Assembly: GCA_037138475.1 (NCBI GenBank)
Contig: JBAXII010000013.1
Location: forward strand, 1-39,322
Length of the DNA: 39,322 nucleotides
Source: JAGOLU01 sp037138475
GTDB lineage: Bacteria; Patescibacteriota; Microgenomatia; UBA1406; GWC2-37-13
Reading direction: 5' to 3'
In this document: positions 30,842-39,322 of the stretch, piece after piece
How the letters are laid out: each line of letters starts with the position of its first letter
How positions within the stretch are numbered: position 1 is the first letter of the stretch
Notes under the pieces: generated by a model
Database searches by the model: none
Told to the model about the DNA's origin: nothing
What the model saw: the letters and a program-made list of their open reading frames with translations, nothing else
Made by a program: the position numbers and the translations under genes

Positions 30842-33800
30842 AAATAATATCACCAAACCAGTAGACAAAATAAATAGTACGGTCGAAGCTAAACCGACAG
30901 CTCCCTCCATAGACCTTGAGGCTGCAGTGACAGCAAGCATCGCTCATCTAAAAAAGATCCGAAAGGAGAATGAGAAACATGTCGATGATATAACGAAAGC
31001 AAAAACTACGATAGAAGCAGATAAGGATCAGACTGATGAGAGTAAGCAAATCACTGGACCCGATCTCGCGCGGCTTGCTGCAGCGGTCCGTGCTAGTGAG
31101 ACTGCCATCCTACCCCAGATCAGTGATACGTTCCCACCTCTGGTCAAAGCTCTGGAGCTCGTCGACAGACAGGAGTCATCAGTGAAGGCTGAGCAAGATG
31201 GAAAGGCAAAGAGTGAGCAGGATAGGATACGGCGCGATCACCAAATGCGTCTCAGAAGGATGGCATATGATGTCTGGGACAAGTCCATGAGTGAGCACGT
31301 CTCCGCAGGTCTGAGAAAAGATAAAGTGAAAGTACGCGTCTATACACTCGCTGAGGCGTATACGGCATTTACCATACTGAGTGATGCGAAATCGATTGAA
31401 AAAATACCCGAAGATTTGAAAAAAATATGTGTGAAGGTCATCGCTGAGGAAGTGGAAAGGACCGGTATCCCGATCACCTATACTACCCAGAAGGAAGCCA
31501 AGCAAGATGGGAATCAAGAAAAAAATAATCAAGAGCAAGGAGTTAGTGTAGTCTCTGGAGAGACTCAACAAACTTCGCAAGCGCAAGCAAATCTGCGACC
31601 CGAAAGTGCTTCTGTAGACTCAGCTCTGAATACTCTAGCGGGGGAAGAAAATAAAACTACCGATGAAAATTCACTAGCAAATCTTATAAAATCAGCAACA
31701 CCTGATGCAAACAGTCCGCCTGAGACTTCCACCCCCCTACCACCCGCAGATAAAAAAGCTCTTGAGGACGAGCTGACTCAGATGGTGGGACCCGCAGGGG
31801 AGGCAAGAACAAAAAAACTACAAGCCCTAGGAAAACTAAGAGACGAACTAAAAGAAATAAAACAAACACTCGACACGCTCGCCACGAAGGCAAAATCTTC
31901 TCGGATCGAGATCGCAAAGGTCGGAGTCGAGATATGTACCACACGCATTAGTACTCTCCAAACTGAAATAGCCAGACTTGAGCACCAGCTCGCAGGGGAA
32001 GGGGATGAGAGCAACATGCGAGCAGAGATACTCAAGCTCACCGAAACGTATCATACCCAAAAAGCAAAGGTAGAAGGACTGCAGGAGAGTGTGAAGGCTA
32101 TATCAGAGAGAGATGTGGTAGAGATCACCGATAGGTATGGTGCTGCATATGCGAAGTGGATCGAGTTGGCTGAGCAAGCTTCACCGGGTACAGACCATCT
32201 CCAGACTGCACTGCTTTTGAGCAAGATGAGTGAGTTTCCTGCGGCAAATCTTTCAAGTGAGGCAGGGTATGCAAACGCTATGCTTGTGAAGCAGAAAACA
32301 GAATATCAGACAGTATTTACCCCAATAGATACTGCCATACACGCAGTGAGAAGCGCGAAACTCGCTCTGGAGACCACCTGTTCGCGTCATGGCTACAACC
32401 CCACACCGCTGTCCGACGCAGAGCTGTATAAGCCAAATGGTATTGTGATATACAAAAAAACTGTTGAAAGTACAATGAGCTCTTTACTGAAAGAGACGCA
32501 AACGGCGCTCGATGGAATTTCAAACAACACAAAGGATGCACACAAGGATATCGCAGAGCTCCAAGCCAAGTTGACTGAATTACCCATAAATACCGCAGCA
32601 CTCACGCTCGCACAACAGCAAAAGAGTGAATACGAACGAGTTCAAAAAGTGTTCGAGCTCTTGGCTCAGGATGAACCAATCACCGCGAGCGAGGCTCAGC
32701 AGGTGCTTGCTACAAAACTGCGTAATAACAGTCTTGATGCTGATCTTACTCTGGATCCAAGTGCTCGACTCCGTATGCCAATTAGTGGAAGCGATTTATC
32801 AGAAAAAGTCATTATACGAGGGGACGCAATCATTAAACCTGGGAGCGCTGTTATAGACGCTCAATCTGAGGCGTTGGTTGAGTCAGGCGCACGTGTCATC
32901 GTCCGCGATGGGAAGCGCTTTTTGCATATCGATGGGAAATATGTGGGAGAGTTTGATAAAACAAATGGAAAGTTCAAGGCTGGTGCTGATAGTGTCGAGC
33001 AACTAGCAGGAACAAACATGTATCAGGTAAAAGATGAATCAAAGATATACCTCCTCAACGACAAAGCAAAACTGTCTGGAGGTTTCCAGAATCAGTTCAA
33101 GGATGGGGTAGACAGGATCGACACATTCGACACTGGCAAATTTATGGTTCTGAAAGGTGAGAAAAAATGGCTGATGGATGATGAGGGGAAACTACTCGGA
33201 CAGTTCAGAGACAGGGAACAGTTCGGTGATGGGGTGGCTGAGATCAGTAAATCTTCTGTGGAGGGAATATATACGGTGAAAAAGGAGAGCGGCGGTAAGG
33301 TAATGACTTACGTGACAGATGCCTCGGGGGAGCCGCTGGGAGAGTTTGGACCCAAAGGAGCCTTTAGTGCTGGTGCTACCGCGTGTGAAGTGTGCATGCA
33401 TAGCGATGCAGCATATGTGATCGTGACTATGAGTGGAGATAAATCTTTTGTGACGGATACGAAGGGCACACTGCTGAGCGAATTCCGAAAGGGGAAGCTC
33501 TTTGGAAATGGCGTCTCAAAAGAAAGCATCAACTTCCGTGAATACAATGCAAAGGATAGAAATGTAATACCTGCGCTCGAGGTGACTGCGGCAGATGGCA
33601 AGGTGTACCTGCTAGAGCTCAACAGAGGTGTAGTGCTCGAGTACCCCGCGGGCATGGAACCTCCGAACTTGCAGAAGAAATTGCAGGGTGTTTTTGAGAT
33701 GAAGATCAAATCCCGCCTCGACGCACTCATGGCAAAGATACCCAAAGTCCCCCAACTGCGAGTACCTGATGTGTTCAAAAGGAATGAGAAAAAGAAACTG

Positions 33801-36800
33801 AAAACGATACCCATCAACATCACAAAGCAAACAGACTCATCATGGAAATATAGCATAAGTGGATTCGAGGCGAGCTTTCCCGATAGCGTCTTTACAGACG
33901 ACAAATACCAACAGGTTACGTTGGGCGAGAACCATGTCGTCTTCCTCAAAAAGGTTGGCGATACGATCACGCCAGCAGCTCTCCATACCACTTCAGTGCG
34001 ACTTGCAAAAGGGTTTGCAAGTGTCAATAGCTTAGAAGATACCTTAATGGGAACCGCAGATGCAAAAGAATATCTTCTGACACAGACTGACCATGATGAG
34101 CCCAAACTTGCCCCAGATTTTGAAACTAATGGCATATTCTCAGATGGTTTATCAGGCTGCACGAAGTTATTGAATAGAGTTCTCGTTGGCACTACGACAG
34201 AATTTGCATCTCTCGATTTATCGCAACAAACACCATCACCAAATATATATTTGTTTGACTCTGTGGGAAAGCGATTGGGTGAGTTTGCGGAGGGTGGGCA
34301 CTTCGCAAATGGCACGAACTGGAGTAAAGGCTCTGACATGTACAGCGAACATAAGGGGGGAATGATAATCACCGTTGGAGAACCAAATGCCTGGTACGCG
34401 ATAGATAGTACCGGGAATCGGATCGGCCTTTTTGCTAATGGAAAAAAATTTGCAAATGGCGTAAAGACTCTCACACACAGTGATGTCGATGGCGAGCGCA
34501 GGATCAAAGTATCGTATATTGAGGATACAGTTGAAAAAAGCATGATCCTTGATCTAGATGGAAATGAGGTAACGAATATGGAGGACGAGGTGAAGAATCT
34601 CACAGCAAAACTCGGCTTAGTGTTGGACTTATCCAAACTCGTAGCAAATGAAGAGAATGAACAAAAAAAATTATTGAATGTTCTGAGAGAATGTAGGGTA
34701 GAAGCAGATACTGCAGATAAGATGAAAGATAACTTTGAGAGGTTGAATAATTTGATCTCTCTCCTCAGTCAACTCAAAAGCTATCTGGAAAATCACAATG
34801 GTAATACACAAGTAATTGAGGGTTATCTAGATTGTGCTCAGAGATGGGCCATTGTCTTTCAAGCTCGCCTTCAAGACGTAGAAAATGTACCCGAAGAAAT
34901 AAATGATTTGGGCACAAGTGTGCGAGTGCAGCTGCGCTCGCACACGGTGACGGTCACTCCAAATCATGGCAAGCAAAGAGAGTTCGATCAGAAAATAGAT
35001 GCTTTGGATACCGCTTACCCTTTGGCAAAGGGCATTCAGGGTGTCACGGTACCCCCAACGATTAAAATCAGTAATATCAGTAATAATATAAAAGTAATTG
35101 AAAAATATTACTCCCTTCGTGCACAAGGGTGCCCTCTCTTTTTGGACAAAGAAAATAAGAACGATAAATTTTTTCAAATTCCGACCAAGATCAAAGCACA
35201 AGCCCTCTGTAGCTATCTCGACTTCCTCGCTAAATGCAACGATCAGAATCGAGCACTCATCGACCACAAAGGAGATTCAGTATTTTTGCAAGCAGAAGGT
35301 CACATTACTATCGTAGACGCGGGCATGCTGTATGAAGCAGTGCTGCCTGATGTCGATATATGGCAGAAGGAATTTGGCAAAAACAAACCTGTCGATATGC
35401 GACTCGGCACTTTCCTCTCTCGCTTTTTCACCTGCCAATCGACAGGTGATATGGAAAATGATGGGGGACTGGTACCAGCCTCGATAAAAAGCGTTTTGCA
35501 GGAAGTAAACGAAGGAAAGTATCCCTCCGCCAAAGAAGTAGCAGATGCAATCCGCAAAATCATCAATGATACGGATAAAACAACTGAGTTTGAAGTATGT
35601 GATACAGTGATGAGTCAGCATGTAAAAGTGGTAGGTGAATTGCAAAGTACTAATTCAATACCAGATGCACATGACGAGCAGCCTACTCCATCGAGGAGAA
35701 TTGGAGATGGAAGTAGATTGGGAAGATTAAGGGAAGGACAAGCGTTGATAGATACCAGGAGCATTTTGGAGATGGAACTCAATGGCAAAACGTTTACCCC
35801 TGAGATACTCAATTACCTTACTGCACAAAAATTTGACGAACTTTCGAACGACAACAAGCAACCGCTCAAAGAAAAGCTCACTAGAGCTCTGTCTTGGTCT
35901 GTGTGGTCGAACGCACACAGCCAAAACATATATCAACTATACCAATCCGCACTCTCTACCTTTGATGCGCTCGCTAAGCAAGGGTACTTCGATCATGCGA
36001 CACGGCCAGAGGTCATACTCCTTACCGATCAAGATGTTAACGACTTAGCATGGCGTATTAAGAATGAAGCAGACATGATCACATTCTTGCAATCTCGAGA
36101 AGTCGAAAGAGCACTCCCTGAGGATGAAAGTCGGAGAAAGATGATGATCCTTCGCAACTTGGGAGTTTTCACTGGAAGTCTCGAAGATGCCAACCAGGCG
36201 ATAGAGGCAAATAACAAGTTCATCGCTGCAGGACTAGTGAGCGCAACTTCATTGAATGAACAATTGAGCGTGAGGCTGCAAAATGAGCAAAATGAACTCG
36301 ATAAATATGATGTGAAGCGTGGATTCGACACGATCATTTCAGACGATATCAGGAGTCAACTGGAAGTTAAAATAGCTCCCCCTTATGTCAACAAGGAGAT
36401 ATTCACAGTATTTTTTCAGAAAGAATTCGCTACTGGCAAATCACTCACACTCGATGATCGGCTCCAAAGATACGTATTGCGGCAGGTACTTGTCAATGCA
36501 GGATTTGATAAGAGTGGTATAGATCCGAATAACTGTACGATAGACTTTGATCAGAAAAAAAACAAGATAACACTCTCAAATTCAAAAGCAGCAAAACTTT
36601 TTACAAATAAAATTGAACTTACATTTACAGATAAGGGCATCATTCAAGTAGCGCGGAGTGAAATTCTCAATGTGGATGAGAAAGTCATATCGCTCAAAAT
36701 ATTTGCGCCCGAATCCGACACGTCACTGGAGAACATGAATATGTCCATGCGCATCAGTGAAGATAGAGAGAAGAAGAAATCCATGGTATTTACGGTCGCT

Positions 36801-39322
36801 CACACGGATAGCTATATCTCTTCTGTGAGGGAAAGACATGAGAAAATGATAGCTAACATAGAGACTCAAATACGAAGCCTTTCCAACCTGGATACCGCAG
36901 TAAATATGGCGCAGAATCAAGTGCATCTTGATGTGGAGGAGAAGAAGGTAGACGTCAGAGCTGAGACGTCAAGTGCTCCGCAAGTCCCTGAGTCACATGC
37001 TGGTCTAGCTGCCAAATCTGAGACTACTACGAAAGATATCGTAGATGCGGTGCTCGATATCCAGAATCTAAACTCGACAACGCTCACTGATGAGATGCTC
37101 AAGTATCTCACTACTTTGAATTTGACCACACTTGAGGTGGATCTTTTGGATAGGCTCAAGGTCAAACTTTCCGCAGATCTGCAGTGGGGTAGGTGGTCAA
37201 AAGAAAGTGTCGCCAACGAATATGTTGAATATCAAAAACTTGTATCGATACGAGATGCGCTCACAGCGAATGCTCTCATCACATCCAACGAGCACTTCGC
37301 ACTCATTGCCAGTCAGGTGAGCTCAATAGCTTGTGACATCAAAGAGAGCGATCAGCTGATCGCCTTTTTAACATCCAAGGAAGCACAGGACGCTTTTTTA
37401 AAGAGTAATCAAGGCGCTAACAACCAAACAATGTATGACATATACGCAAACCACGTACATTCTCTTGATGCCAAAAAGAGAGAAGAGGTGCTAAAACGCT
37501 TTGTTAATTCAAAATTGTTGACACCACTATGGATTCACAGCAAAACGGGTGGTTTATTGCAAAATGAGAGAATATACAAAGAGAATCTGCATAAGAAGGA
37601 TAATTCTGACGCTCAAGGTATAAGAGAAGAAGTGATTGAAGATCGAAAGGCTAATATACAAACCTTCACCGAAATGAACATCGACCCAGCCGATATCAAC
37701 GCACGAATCTTGGCACGCATATTCGGTATTACAGAGTATAAAAACGTGAGGATCGAGTTCGATGCAGAGCTACAAACCTACATATTCAAGAAGATTATGG
37801 ATCTTTCCCTGTTCGATGGAGAGGCGATCGATATTACCAATCATTCGGTATATTTTGATAAGAAACACAACAAGATAACCCTAGCTCGTGGTCTGCTTGG
37901 ACCTCGTAGTGTGAATAGAATTGAACTCGAATTTACTGGCGATGCAGTTACAGTGGATCAATTCACCCTCGGAGGCAAAAAAAAGTCACATACATCACTC
38001 TGGAAAGCACTACATTCCACAGACCTGCCAGCCGAGGATCTCGCAACATCAATGAGCATCGAAGGTGAAAAGGGTAGCGAGCATATCGTATTTTCTACAA
38101 ACTTCACAAAGAACTATATTACGAAGAAAACGGCAGAGCATGATGAAAAAATCGCCTTATACACAAACCAAATCCAATACCTCGACAGTGAAATCAAGAA
38201 AGAGGAAGATGAAAAGAAGAAAGTAGATACTAAGAACGCAAATGATGTATCACTTCAAAGTGCGAATGAGGCAAAAGTAGTGTCTAGAGTTAAAGAAGCA
38301 AAAGAGTATCTCACTGAGCTCTTCGGGGGTGCTCAGGATACTGCTGTCAAGGTGAATGATGCATTCATACAGAAAACAGAAGAACTCGCAAACGCACTTG
38401 CAACAGCAAATATTCCCGTCCTCCCCGATGCTCTGCGAGCATACAGCTCCTTTCAGAAAGGGTACGCAGAGATCAGCAAACTACTCAAGACAGAAGATGC
38501 AAAGAAGGTGCTCGCAGAAGCGGGCTCACACTTTGTAGCGGGCCTTCAGCAAGAGCTCAGCGCATTTATGGATCTCGACCTTTCAGTCTCGACTACTGCT
38601 ACCACTAAAGCAATCAACGAAGTACTTGATAATCTCAAGTCCTCAATCAACACAAAGCTTGAAGACCTCAAACTAGCCGCGAACAGGCAAGCATATGATG
38701 AATTCACAACAGAACTAAATATGACAATATTAAAAGGAAAGAAAGATTTAATAGATAAAGATATGACAGTAATGAAATCATCTGAGCTTACAACTTTTGA
38801 AAATGACGCAAAAGACTTGGAAAAGAATATCTATTTATACTGTCGGTCACTTGAAGCTATCTTCAAAACATTATTCAATCGTACTGCTCAGTTAGAAGAC
38901 TTACAAATACCGGCAGCAGCAAATGGGCTTCGTGTGGTTACTCAACTGATCAAGTCTATAAAAGATCGCAGAGAGGCACTCGAAAAAGCCACAAGGGACT
39001 TCGAAACTATAGAACACCAAGCCAGGCAAAGTATAGCTACGGCCGCGCGACTTGCTAATGAGACAAGAGAACGTCAGCAGGCGCAGTCAGCACCCGCCAC
39101 TCCTGCGACCTCTGCCGCAGCATCCGAGATAGATACCCCTCAGAATACTCCAGAAGCACCTTCACCAAGTCCAAATGTGGTGAAGGTGATAAATGGCAGT
39201 TTCTTCCTCACAAAAGATCGCAGAGAGGCACTCGAAAAAGCCACAAAGGACTTCGAAACTATAGAAGACCAAGCCAGGCAAAGTATAGCTACGGCCGCGC
39301 GACTTGCTAATGAGACAAGAGA
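30828..39322 (+). CDS. Giant protein of unknown function (incomplete, >=2831 aa)
   Basis: One frame with no stop from ATG 30828 to the last base (2831 codons plus 2 bases). An in-frame TAG at 30807 leaves only TTG 30825 or ATG 30828 as start. No signal peptide or membrane helix is visible, so it is probably cytoplasmic unless secreted by another route. Order: coiled-coil N-terminus (1-120); linker rich in Gln/Asn/Ser/Thr (~225-320); coiled coil (324-428); WG-like repeats (685-1248); helical region (1250-1640); two copies of a ~365-aa domain (1657-2018, 2087-2455); coiled coils; an 84-aa repeat (from 2712) and a Pro/Ala-rich linker, still going at the window edge. No enzyme motif found. Last gene of the run with the 1058- and 119-aa genes. 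Confidence 0.9.
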   Translation, partial: MAPRENNITKPVDKINSTVEAKPTAPSIDLEAAVTASIAHLKKIRKENEKHVDDITKAKTTIEADKDQTDESKQITGPDLARLAAAVRASETAILPQISDTFPPLVKALELVDRQESSVKAEQDGKAKSEQDRIRRDHQMRLRRMAYDVWDKSMSEHVSAGLRKDKVKVRVYTLAEAYTAFTILSDAKSIEKIPEDLKKICVKVIAEEVERTGIPITYTTQKEAKQDGNQEKNNQEQGVSVVSGETQQTSQAQANLRPESASVDSALNTLAGEENKTTDENSLANLIKSATPDANSPPETSTPLPPADKKALEDELTQMVGPAGEARTKKLQALGKLRDELKEIKQTLDTLATKAKSSRIEIAKVGVEICTTRISTLQTEIARLEHQLAGEGDESNMRAEILKLTETYHTQKAKVEGLQESVKAISERDVVEITDRYGAAYAKWIELAEQASPGTDHLQTALLLSKMSEFPAANLSSEAGYANAMLVKQKTEYQTVFTPIDTAIHAVRSAKLALETTCSRHGYNPTPLSDAELYKPNGIVIYKKTVESTMSSLLKETQTALDGISNNTKDAHKDIAELQAKLTELPINTAALTLAQQQKSEYERVQKVFELLAQDEPITASEAQQVLATKLRNNSLDADLTLDPSARLRMPISGSDLSEKVIIRGDAIIKPGSAVIDAQSEALVESGARVIVRDGKRFLHIDGKYVGEFDKTNGKFKAGADSVEQLAGTNMYQVKDESKIYLLNDKAKLSGGFQNQFKDGVDRIDTFDTGKFMVLKGEKKWLMDDEGKLLGQFRDREQFGDGVAEISKSSVEGIYTVKKESGGKVMTYVTDASGEPLGEFGPKGAFSAGATACEVCMHSDAAYVIVTMSGDKSFVTDTKGTLLSEFRKGKLFGNGVSKESINFREYNAKDRNVIPALEVTAADGKVYLLELNRGVVLEYPAGMEPPNLQKKLQGVFEMKIKSRLDALMAKIPKVPQLRVPDVFKRNEKKKLKTIPINITKQTDSSWKYSISGFEASFPDSVFTDDKYQQVTLGENHVVFLKKVGDTITPAALHTTSVRLAKGFASVNSLEDTLMGTADAKEYLLTQTDHDEPKLAPDFETNGIFSDGLSGCTKLLNRVLVGTTTEFASLDLSQQTPSPNIYLFDSVGKRLGEFAEGGHFANGTNWSKGSDMYSEHKGGMIITVGEPNAWYAIDSTGNRIGLFANGKKFANGVKTLTHSDVDGERRIKVSYIEDTVEKSMILDLDGNEVTNMEDEVKNLTAKLGLVLDLSKLVANEENEQKKLLNVLRECRVEADTADKMKDNFERLNNLISLLSQLKSYLENHNGNTQVIEGYLDCAQRWAIVFQARLQDVENVPEEINDLGTSVRVQLRSHTVTVTPNHGKQREFDQKIDALDTAYPLAKGIQGVTVPPTIKISNISNNIKVIEKYYSLRAQGCPLFLDKENKNDKFFQIPTKIKAQALCSYLDFLAKCNDQNRALIDHKGDSVFLQAEGHITIVDAGMLYEAVLPDVDIWQKEFGKNKPVDMRLGTFLSRFFTCQSTGDMENDGGLVPASIKSVLQEVNEGKYPSAKEVADAIRKIINDTDKTTEFEVCDTVMSQHVKVVGELQSTNSIPDAHDEQPTPSRRIGDGSRLGRLREGQALIDTRSILEMELNGKTFTPEILNYLTAQKFDELSNDNKQPLKEKLTRALSWSVWSNAHSQNIYQLYQSALSTFDALAKQGYFDHATRPEVILLTDQDVNDLAWRIKNEADMITFLQSREVERALPEDESRRKMMILRNLGVFTGSLEDANQAIEANNKFIAAGLVSATSLNEQLSVRLQNEQNELDKYDVKRGFDTIISDDIRSQLEVKIAPPYVNKEIFTVFFQKEFATGKSLTLDDRLQRYVLRQVLVNAGFDKSGIDPNNCTIDFDQKKNKITLSNSKAAKLFTNKIELTFTDKGIIQVARSEILNVDEKVISLKIFAPESDTSLENMNMSMRISEDREKKKSMVFTVAHTDSYISSVRERHEKMIANIETQIRSLSNLDTAVNMAQNQVHLDVEEKKVDVRAETSSAPQVPESHAGLAAKSETTTKDIVDAVLDIQNLNSTTLTDEMLKYLTTLNLTTLEVDLLDRLKVKLSADLQWGRWSKESVANEYVEYQKLVSIRDALTANALITSNEHFALIASQVSSIACDIKESDQLIAFLTSKEAQDAFLKSNQGANNQTMYDIYANHVHSLDAKKREEVLKRFVNSKLLTPLWIHSKTGGLLQNERIYKENLHKKDNSDAQGIREEVIEDRKANIQTFTEMNIDPADINARILARIFGITEYKNVRIEFDAELQTYIFKKIMDLSLFDGEAIDITNHSVYFDKKHNKITLARGLLGPRSVNRIELEFTGDAVTVDQFTLGGKKKSHTSLWKALHSTDLPAEDLATSMSIEGEKGSEHIVFSTNFTKNYITKKTAEHDEKIALYTNQIQYLDSEIKKEEDEKKKVDTKNANDVSLQSANEAKVVSRVKEAKEYLTELFGGAQDTAVKVNDAFIQKTEELANALATANIPVLPDALRAYSSFQKGYAEISKLLKTEDAKKVLAEAGSHFVAGLQQELSAFMDLDLSVSTTATTKAINEVLDNLKSSINTKLEDLKLAANRQAYDEFTTELNMTILKGKKDLIDKDMTVMKSSELTTFENDAKDLEKNIYLYCRSLEAIFKTLFNRTAQLEDLQIPAAANGLRVVTQLIKSIKDRREALEKATRDFETIEHQARQSIATAARLANETRERQQAQSAPATPATSAAASEIDTPQNTPEAPSPSPNVVKVINGSFFLTKDRREALEKATKDFETIEDQARQSIATAARLANETR
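32880..34570 (+). repeat. WG-like repeats in the giant protein
   Basis: About seven units of the form F-x-(D/N)-G-(V/L)...G..(Y/W)-(L/F/V)-(M/T/I/L)-D-x-x-G-x-x-L-(G/S)-x-F: e.g. FKDGVDRI..WLMDDEGKLLGQF, FGDGVAEI..YVTDASGEPLGEF, FSAGATAC..FVTDTKGTLLSEF, FSDGLSGC..YLFDSVGKRLGEF, FANGTNWS..YAIDSTGNRIGLF, FANGVKTL..MILDLDGNEV. They resemble WG/KWG repeats, which form beta-propeller-like surfaces. Four are contiguous, then a non-repeat insert (~33650-34110), then three more. Confidence 0.6.
35796..36880 (+). repeat. ~365-aa domain, copy A, in the giant protein
   Basis: Residues ~1657-2018. Shared with copy B: T-x-E-(I/M)-L-x-YLT at the start, a W-x-x-W-S, then D-A-L, near the end FD(Q/K)K-x-NKITL, N-x-IEL-x-FT, SM-x-I, VF-x-x-x-x-T-x-x-YI and H-(E)K-(M/I)-A-x-x-x-x-Q-I-x-x-L. 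Identity looks low to moderate, so the duplication is old. Confidence 0.65.
37086..38190 (+). repeat. ~365-aa domain, copy B, in the giant protein
   Basis: Residues ~2087-2455, aligned with copy A along its length by the motifs listed there. The two copies are separated by ~70 residues of low-complexity linker. Confidence 0.65.
38960..39070 (+). repeat. Near-identical 252-bp-period repeat, unit 1
   Basis: 111 bases also present at 39212-39322 with two visible base changes (G/A and C/G). In-frame: a charged helical segment (KDRREALEKATRDFETIEH...). Period 252 bases = 84 residues; the Pro/Ala/Ser-rich linker lies between. Confidence 0.95.
39212..39322 (+). repeat. Near-identical 252-bp-period repeat, unit 2 (cut by window end)
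   Basis: Second unit, running to the final base. Whether more units follow cannot be seen. Confidence 0.95.

Noticed and set aside
33308..34636. 442-aa frame on the minus strand
   Set aside because: It lies wholly antisense to the giant gene, has a Ser/Phe-rich antisense-like composition and no domain; the plus frame is continuous with its neighbours.
30828..39322. Recoded UGA (as in Gracilibacteria/Absconditabacteria) explaining the long frame
   Set aside because: I see no in-frame TGA in the giant gene, and TGA ends several ordinary genes (e.g. 620-aa protein, RmuC), so the code is standard.

Overview
The window looks like a chromosomal segment of a Candidate Phyla Radiation (Patescibacteria) type bacterium using the standard bacterial code (TGA works as a stop). 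This is an inference from gene content: an archaeal-type ATP-dependent DNA ligase, paired SipW-like Ser/His signal peptidases with camelysin/TasA-like exported proteins, TrbC/VirB2-like small membrane proteins, a PH-domain membrane protein next to a degenerate PP2C/propeller protein, an orphan 5S rRNA, and very long proteins of unknown function. No 16S/23S rRNA, ribosomal protein or core metabolic operon is present, so the phylum cannot be fixed from the window.

Layout. 1-475: a duplicated 55-bp structured sequence, tRNA-Gln(UUG) and strong hairpins. 476-2093: a membrane protein plus a HEPN-like protein, a candidate defence pair. 2446-3954: a GT39-like polytopic enzyme. 4156-4947 (-): a ROK-family kinase. 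5008-6317: a RhuM-family gene between two copies of its own promoter, leader and start codon. 6400-6696: a small orphan. 9644-6731 (-): a tightly overlapping operon of two camelysin/TasA-like proteins, two SipW-like peptidases and a deoxyribosyltransferase-fold/ribbon-helix-helix fusion. 10295-11616: a divergent cyclophilin and DnaQ-like exonuclease. 12257-14465: a YvlD/phage-holin-IV membrane protein, RmuC and an anchored Cys-containing protein. 14716-14938 (-): a degenerate and an intact 5S rRNA. 15134-17787: PH-domain protein, small membrane protein, PP2C-like/propeller protein. 18302-19130 (-): two TrbC/VirB2-like proteins. 19364-22717: Fic protein, four-helix-bundle protein, ATP-dependent DNA ligase. 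22803-23699 (-): GT2 glycosyltransferase. 24255-25456: a 47-codon leaderless ORF and an M50-like membrane protease.

The last 14 kb (25480-39322) is the most unusual part. A 574-aa coiled-coil protein with one C-terminal membrane segment is divergent from a three-gene run: a 1058-aa coiled-coil/hydrophobic protein, a 119-aa acidic protein, and one reading frame that opens at 30828 and is still open at the last base (2831 codons, incomplete). That giant protein has coiled coils, about seven WG-like repeats, two homologous copies of a domain of about 365 residues, and at its visible end an 84-residue repeat whose DNA copies are nearly identical. I recognise no family for this cluster.

Three genome-wide habits also stand out. 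(1) Many intergenic low-complexity tracts, and two places inside the DNA ligase gene, have an exact 7-bp period with different units. (2) A dispersed GTCATC...GATCC element fills most long gaps; one 33-bp core occurs in opposite orientations in two copies. (3) Many genes have a -10 hexamer ending about 6 bases before the start codon, which predicts leaderless mRNAs.
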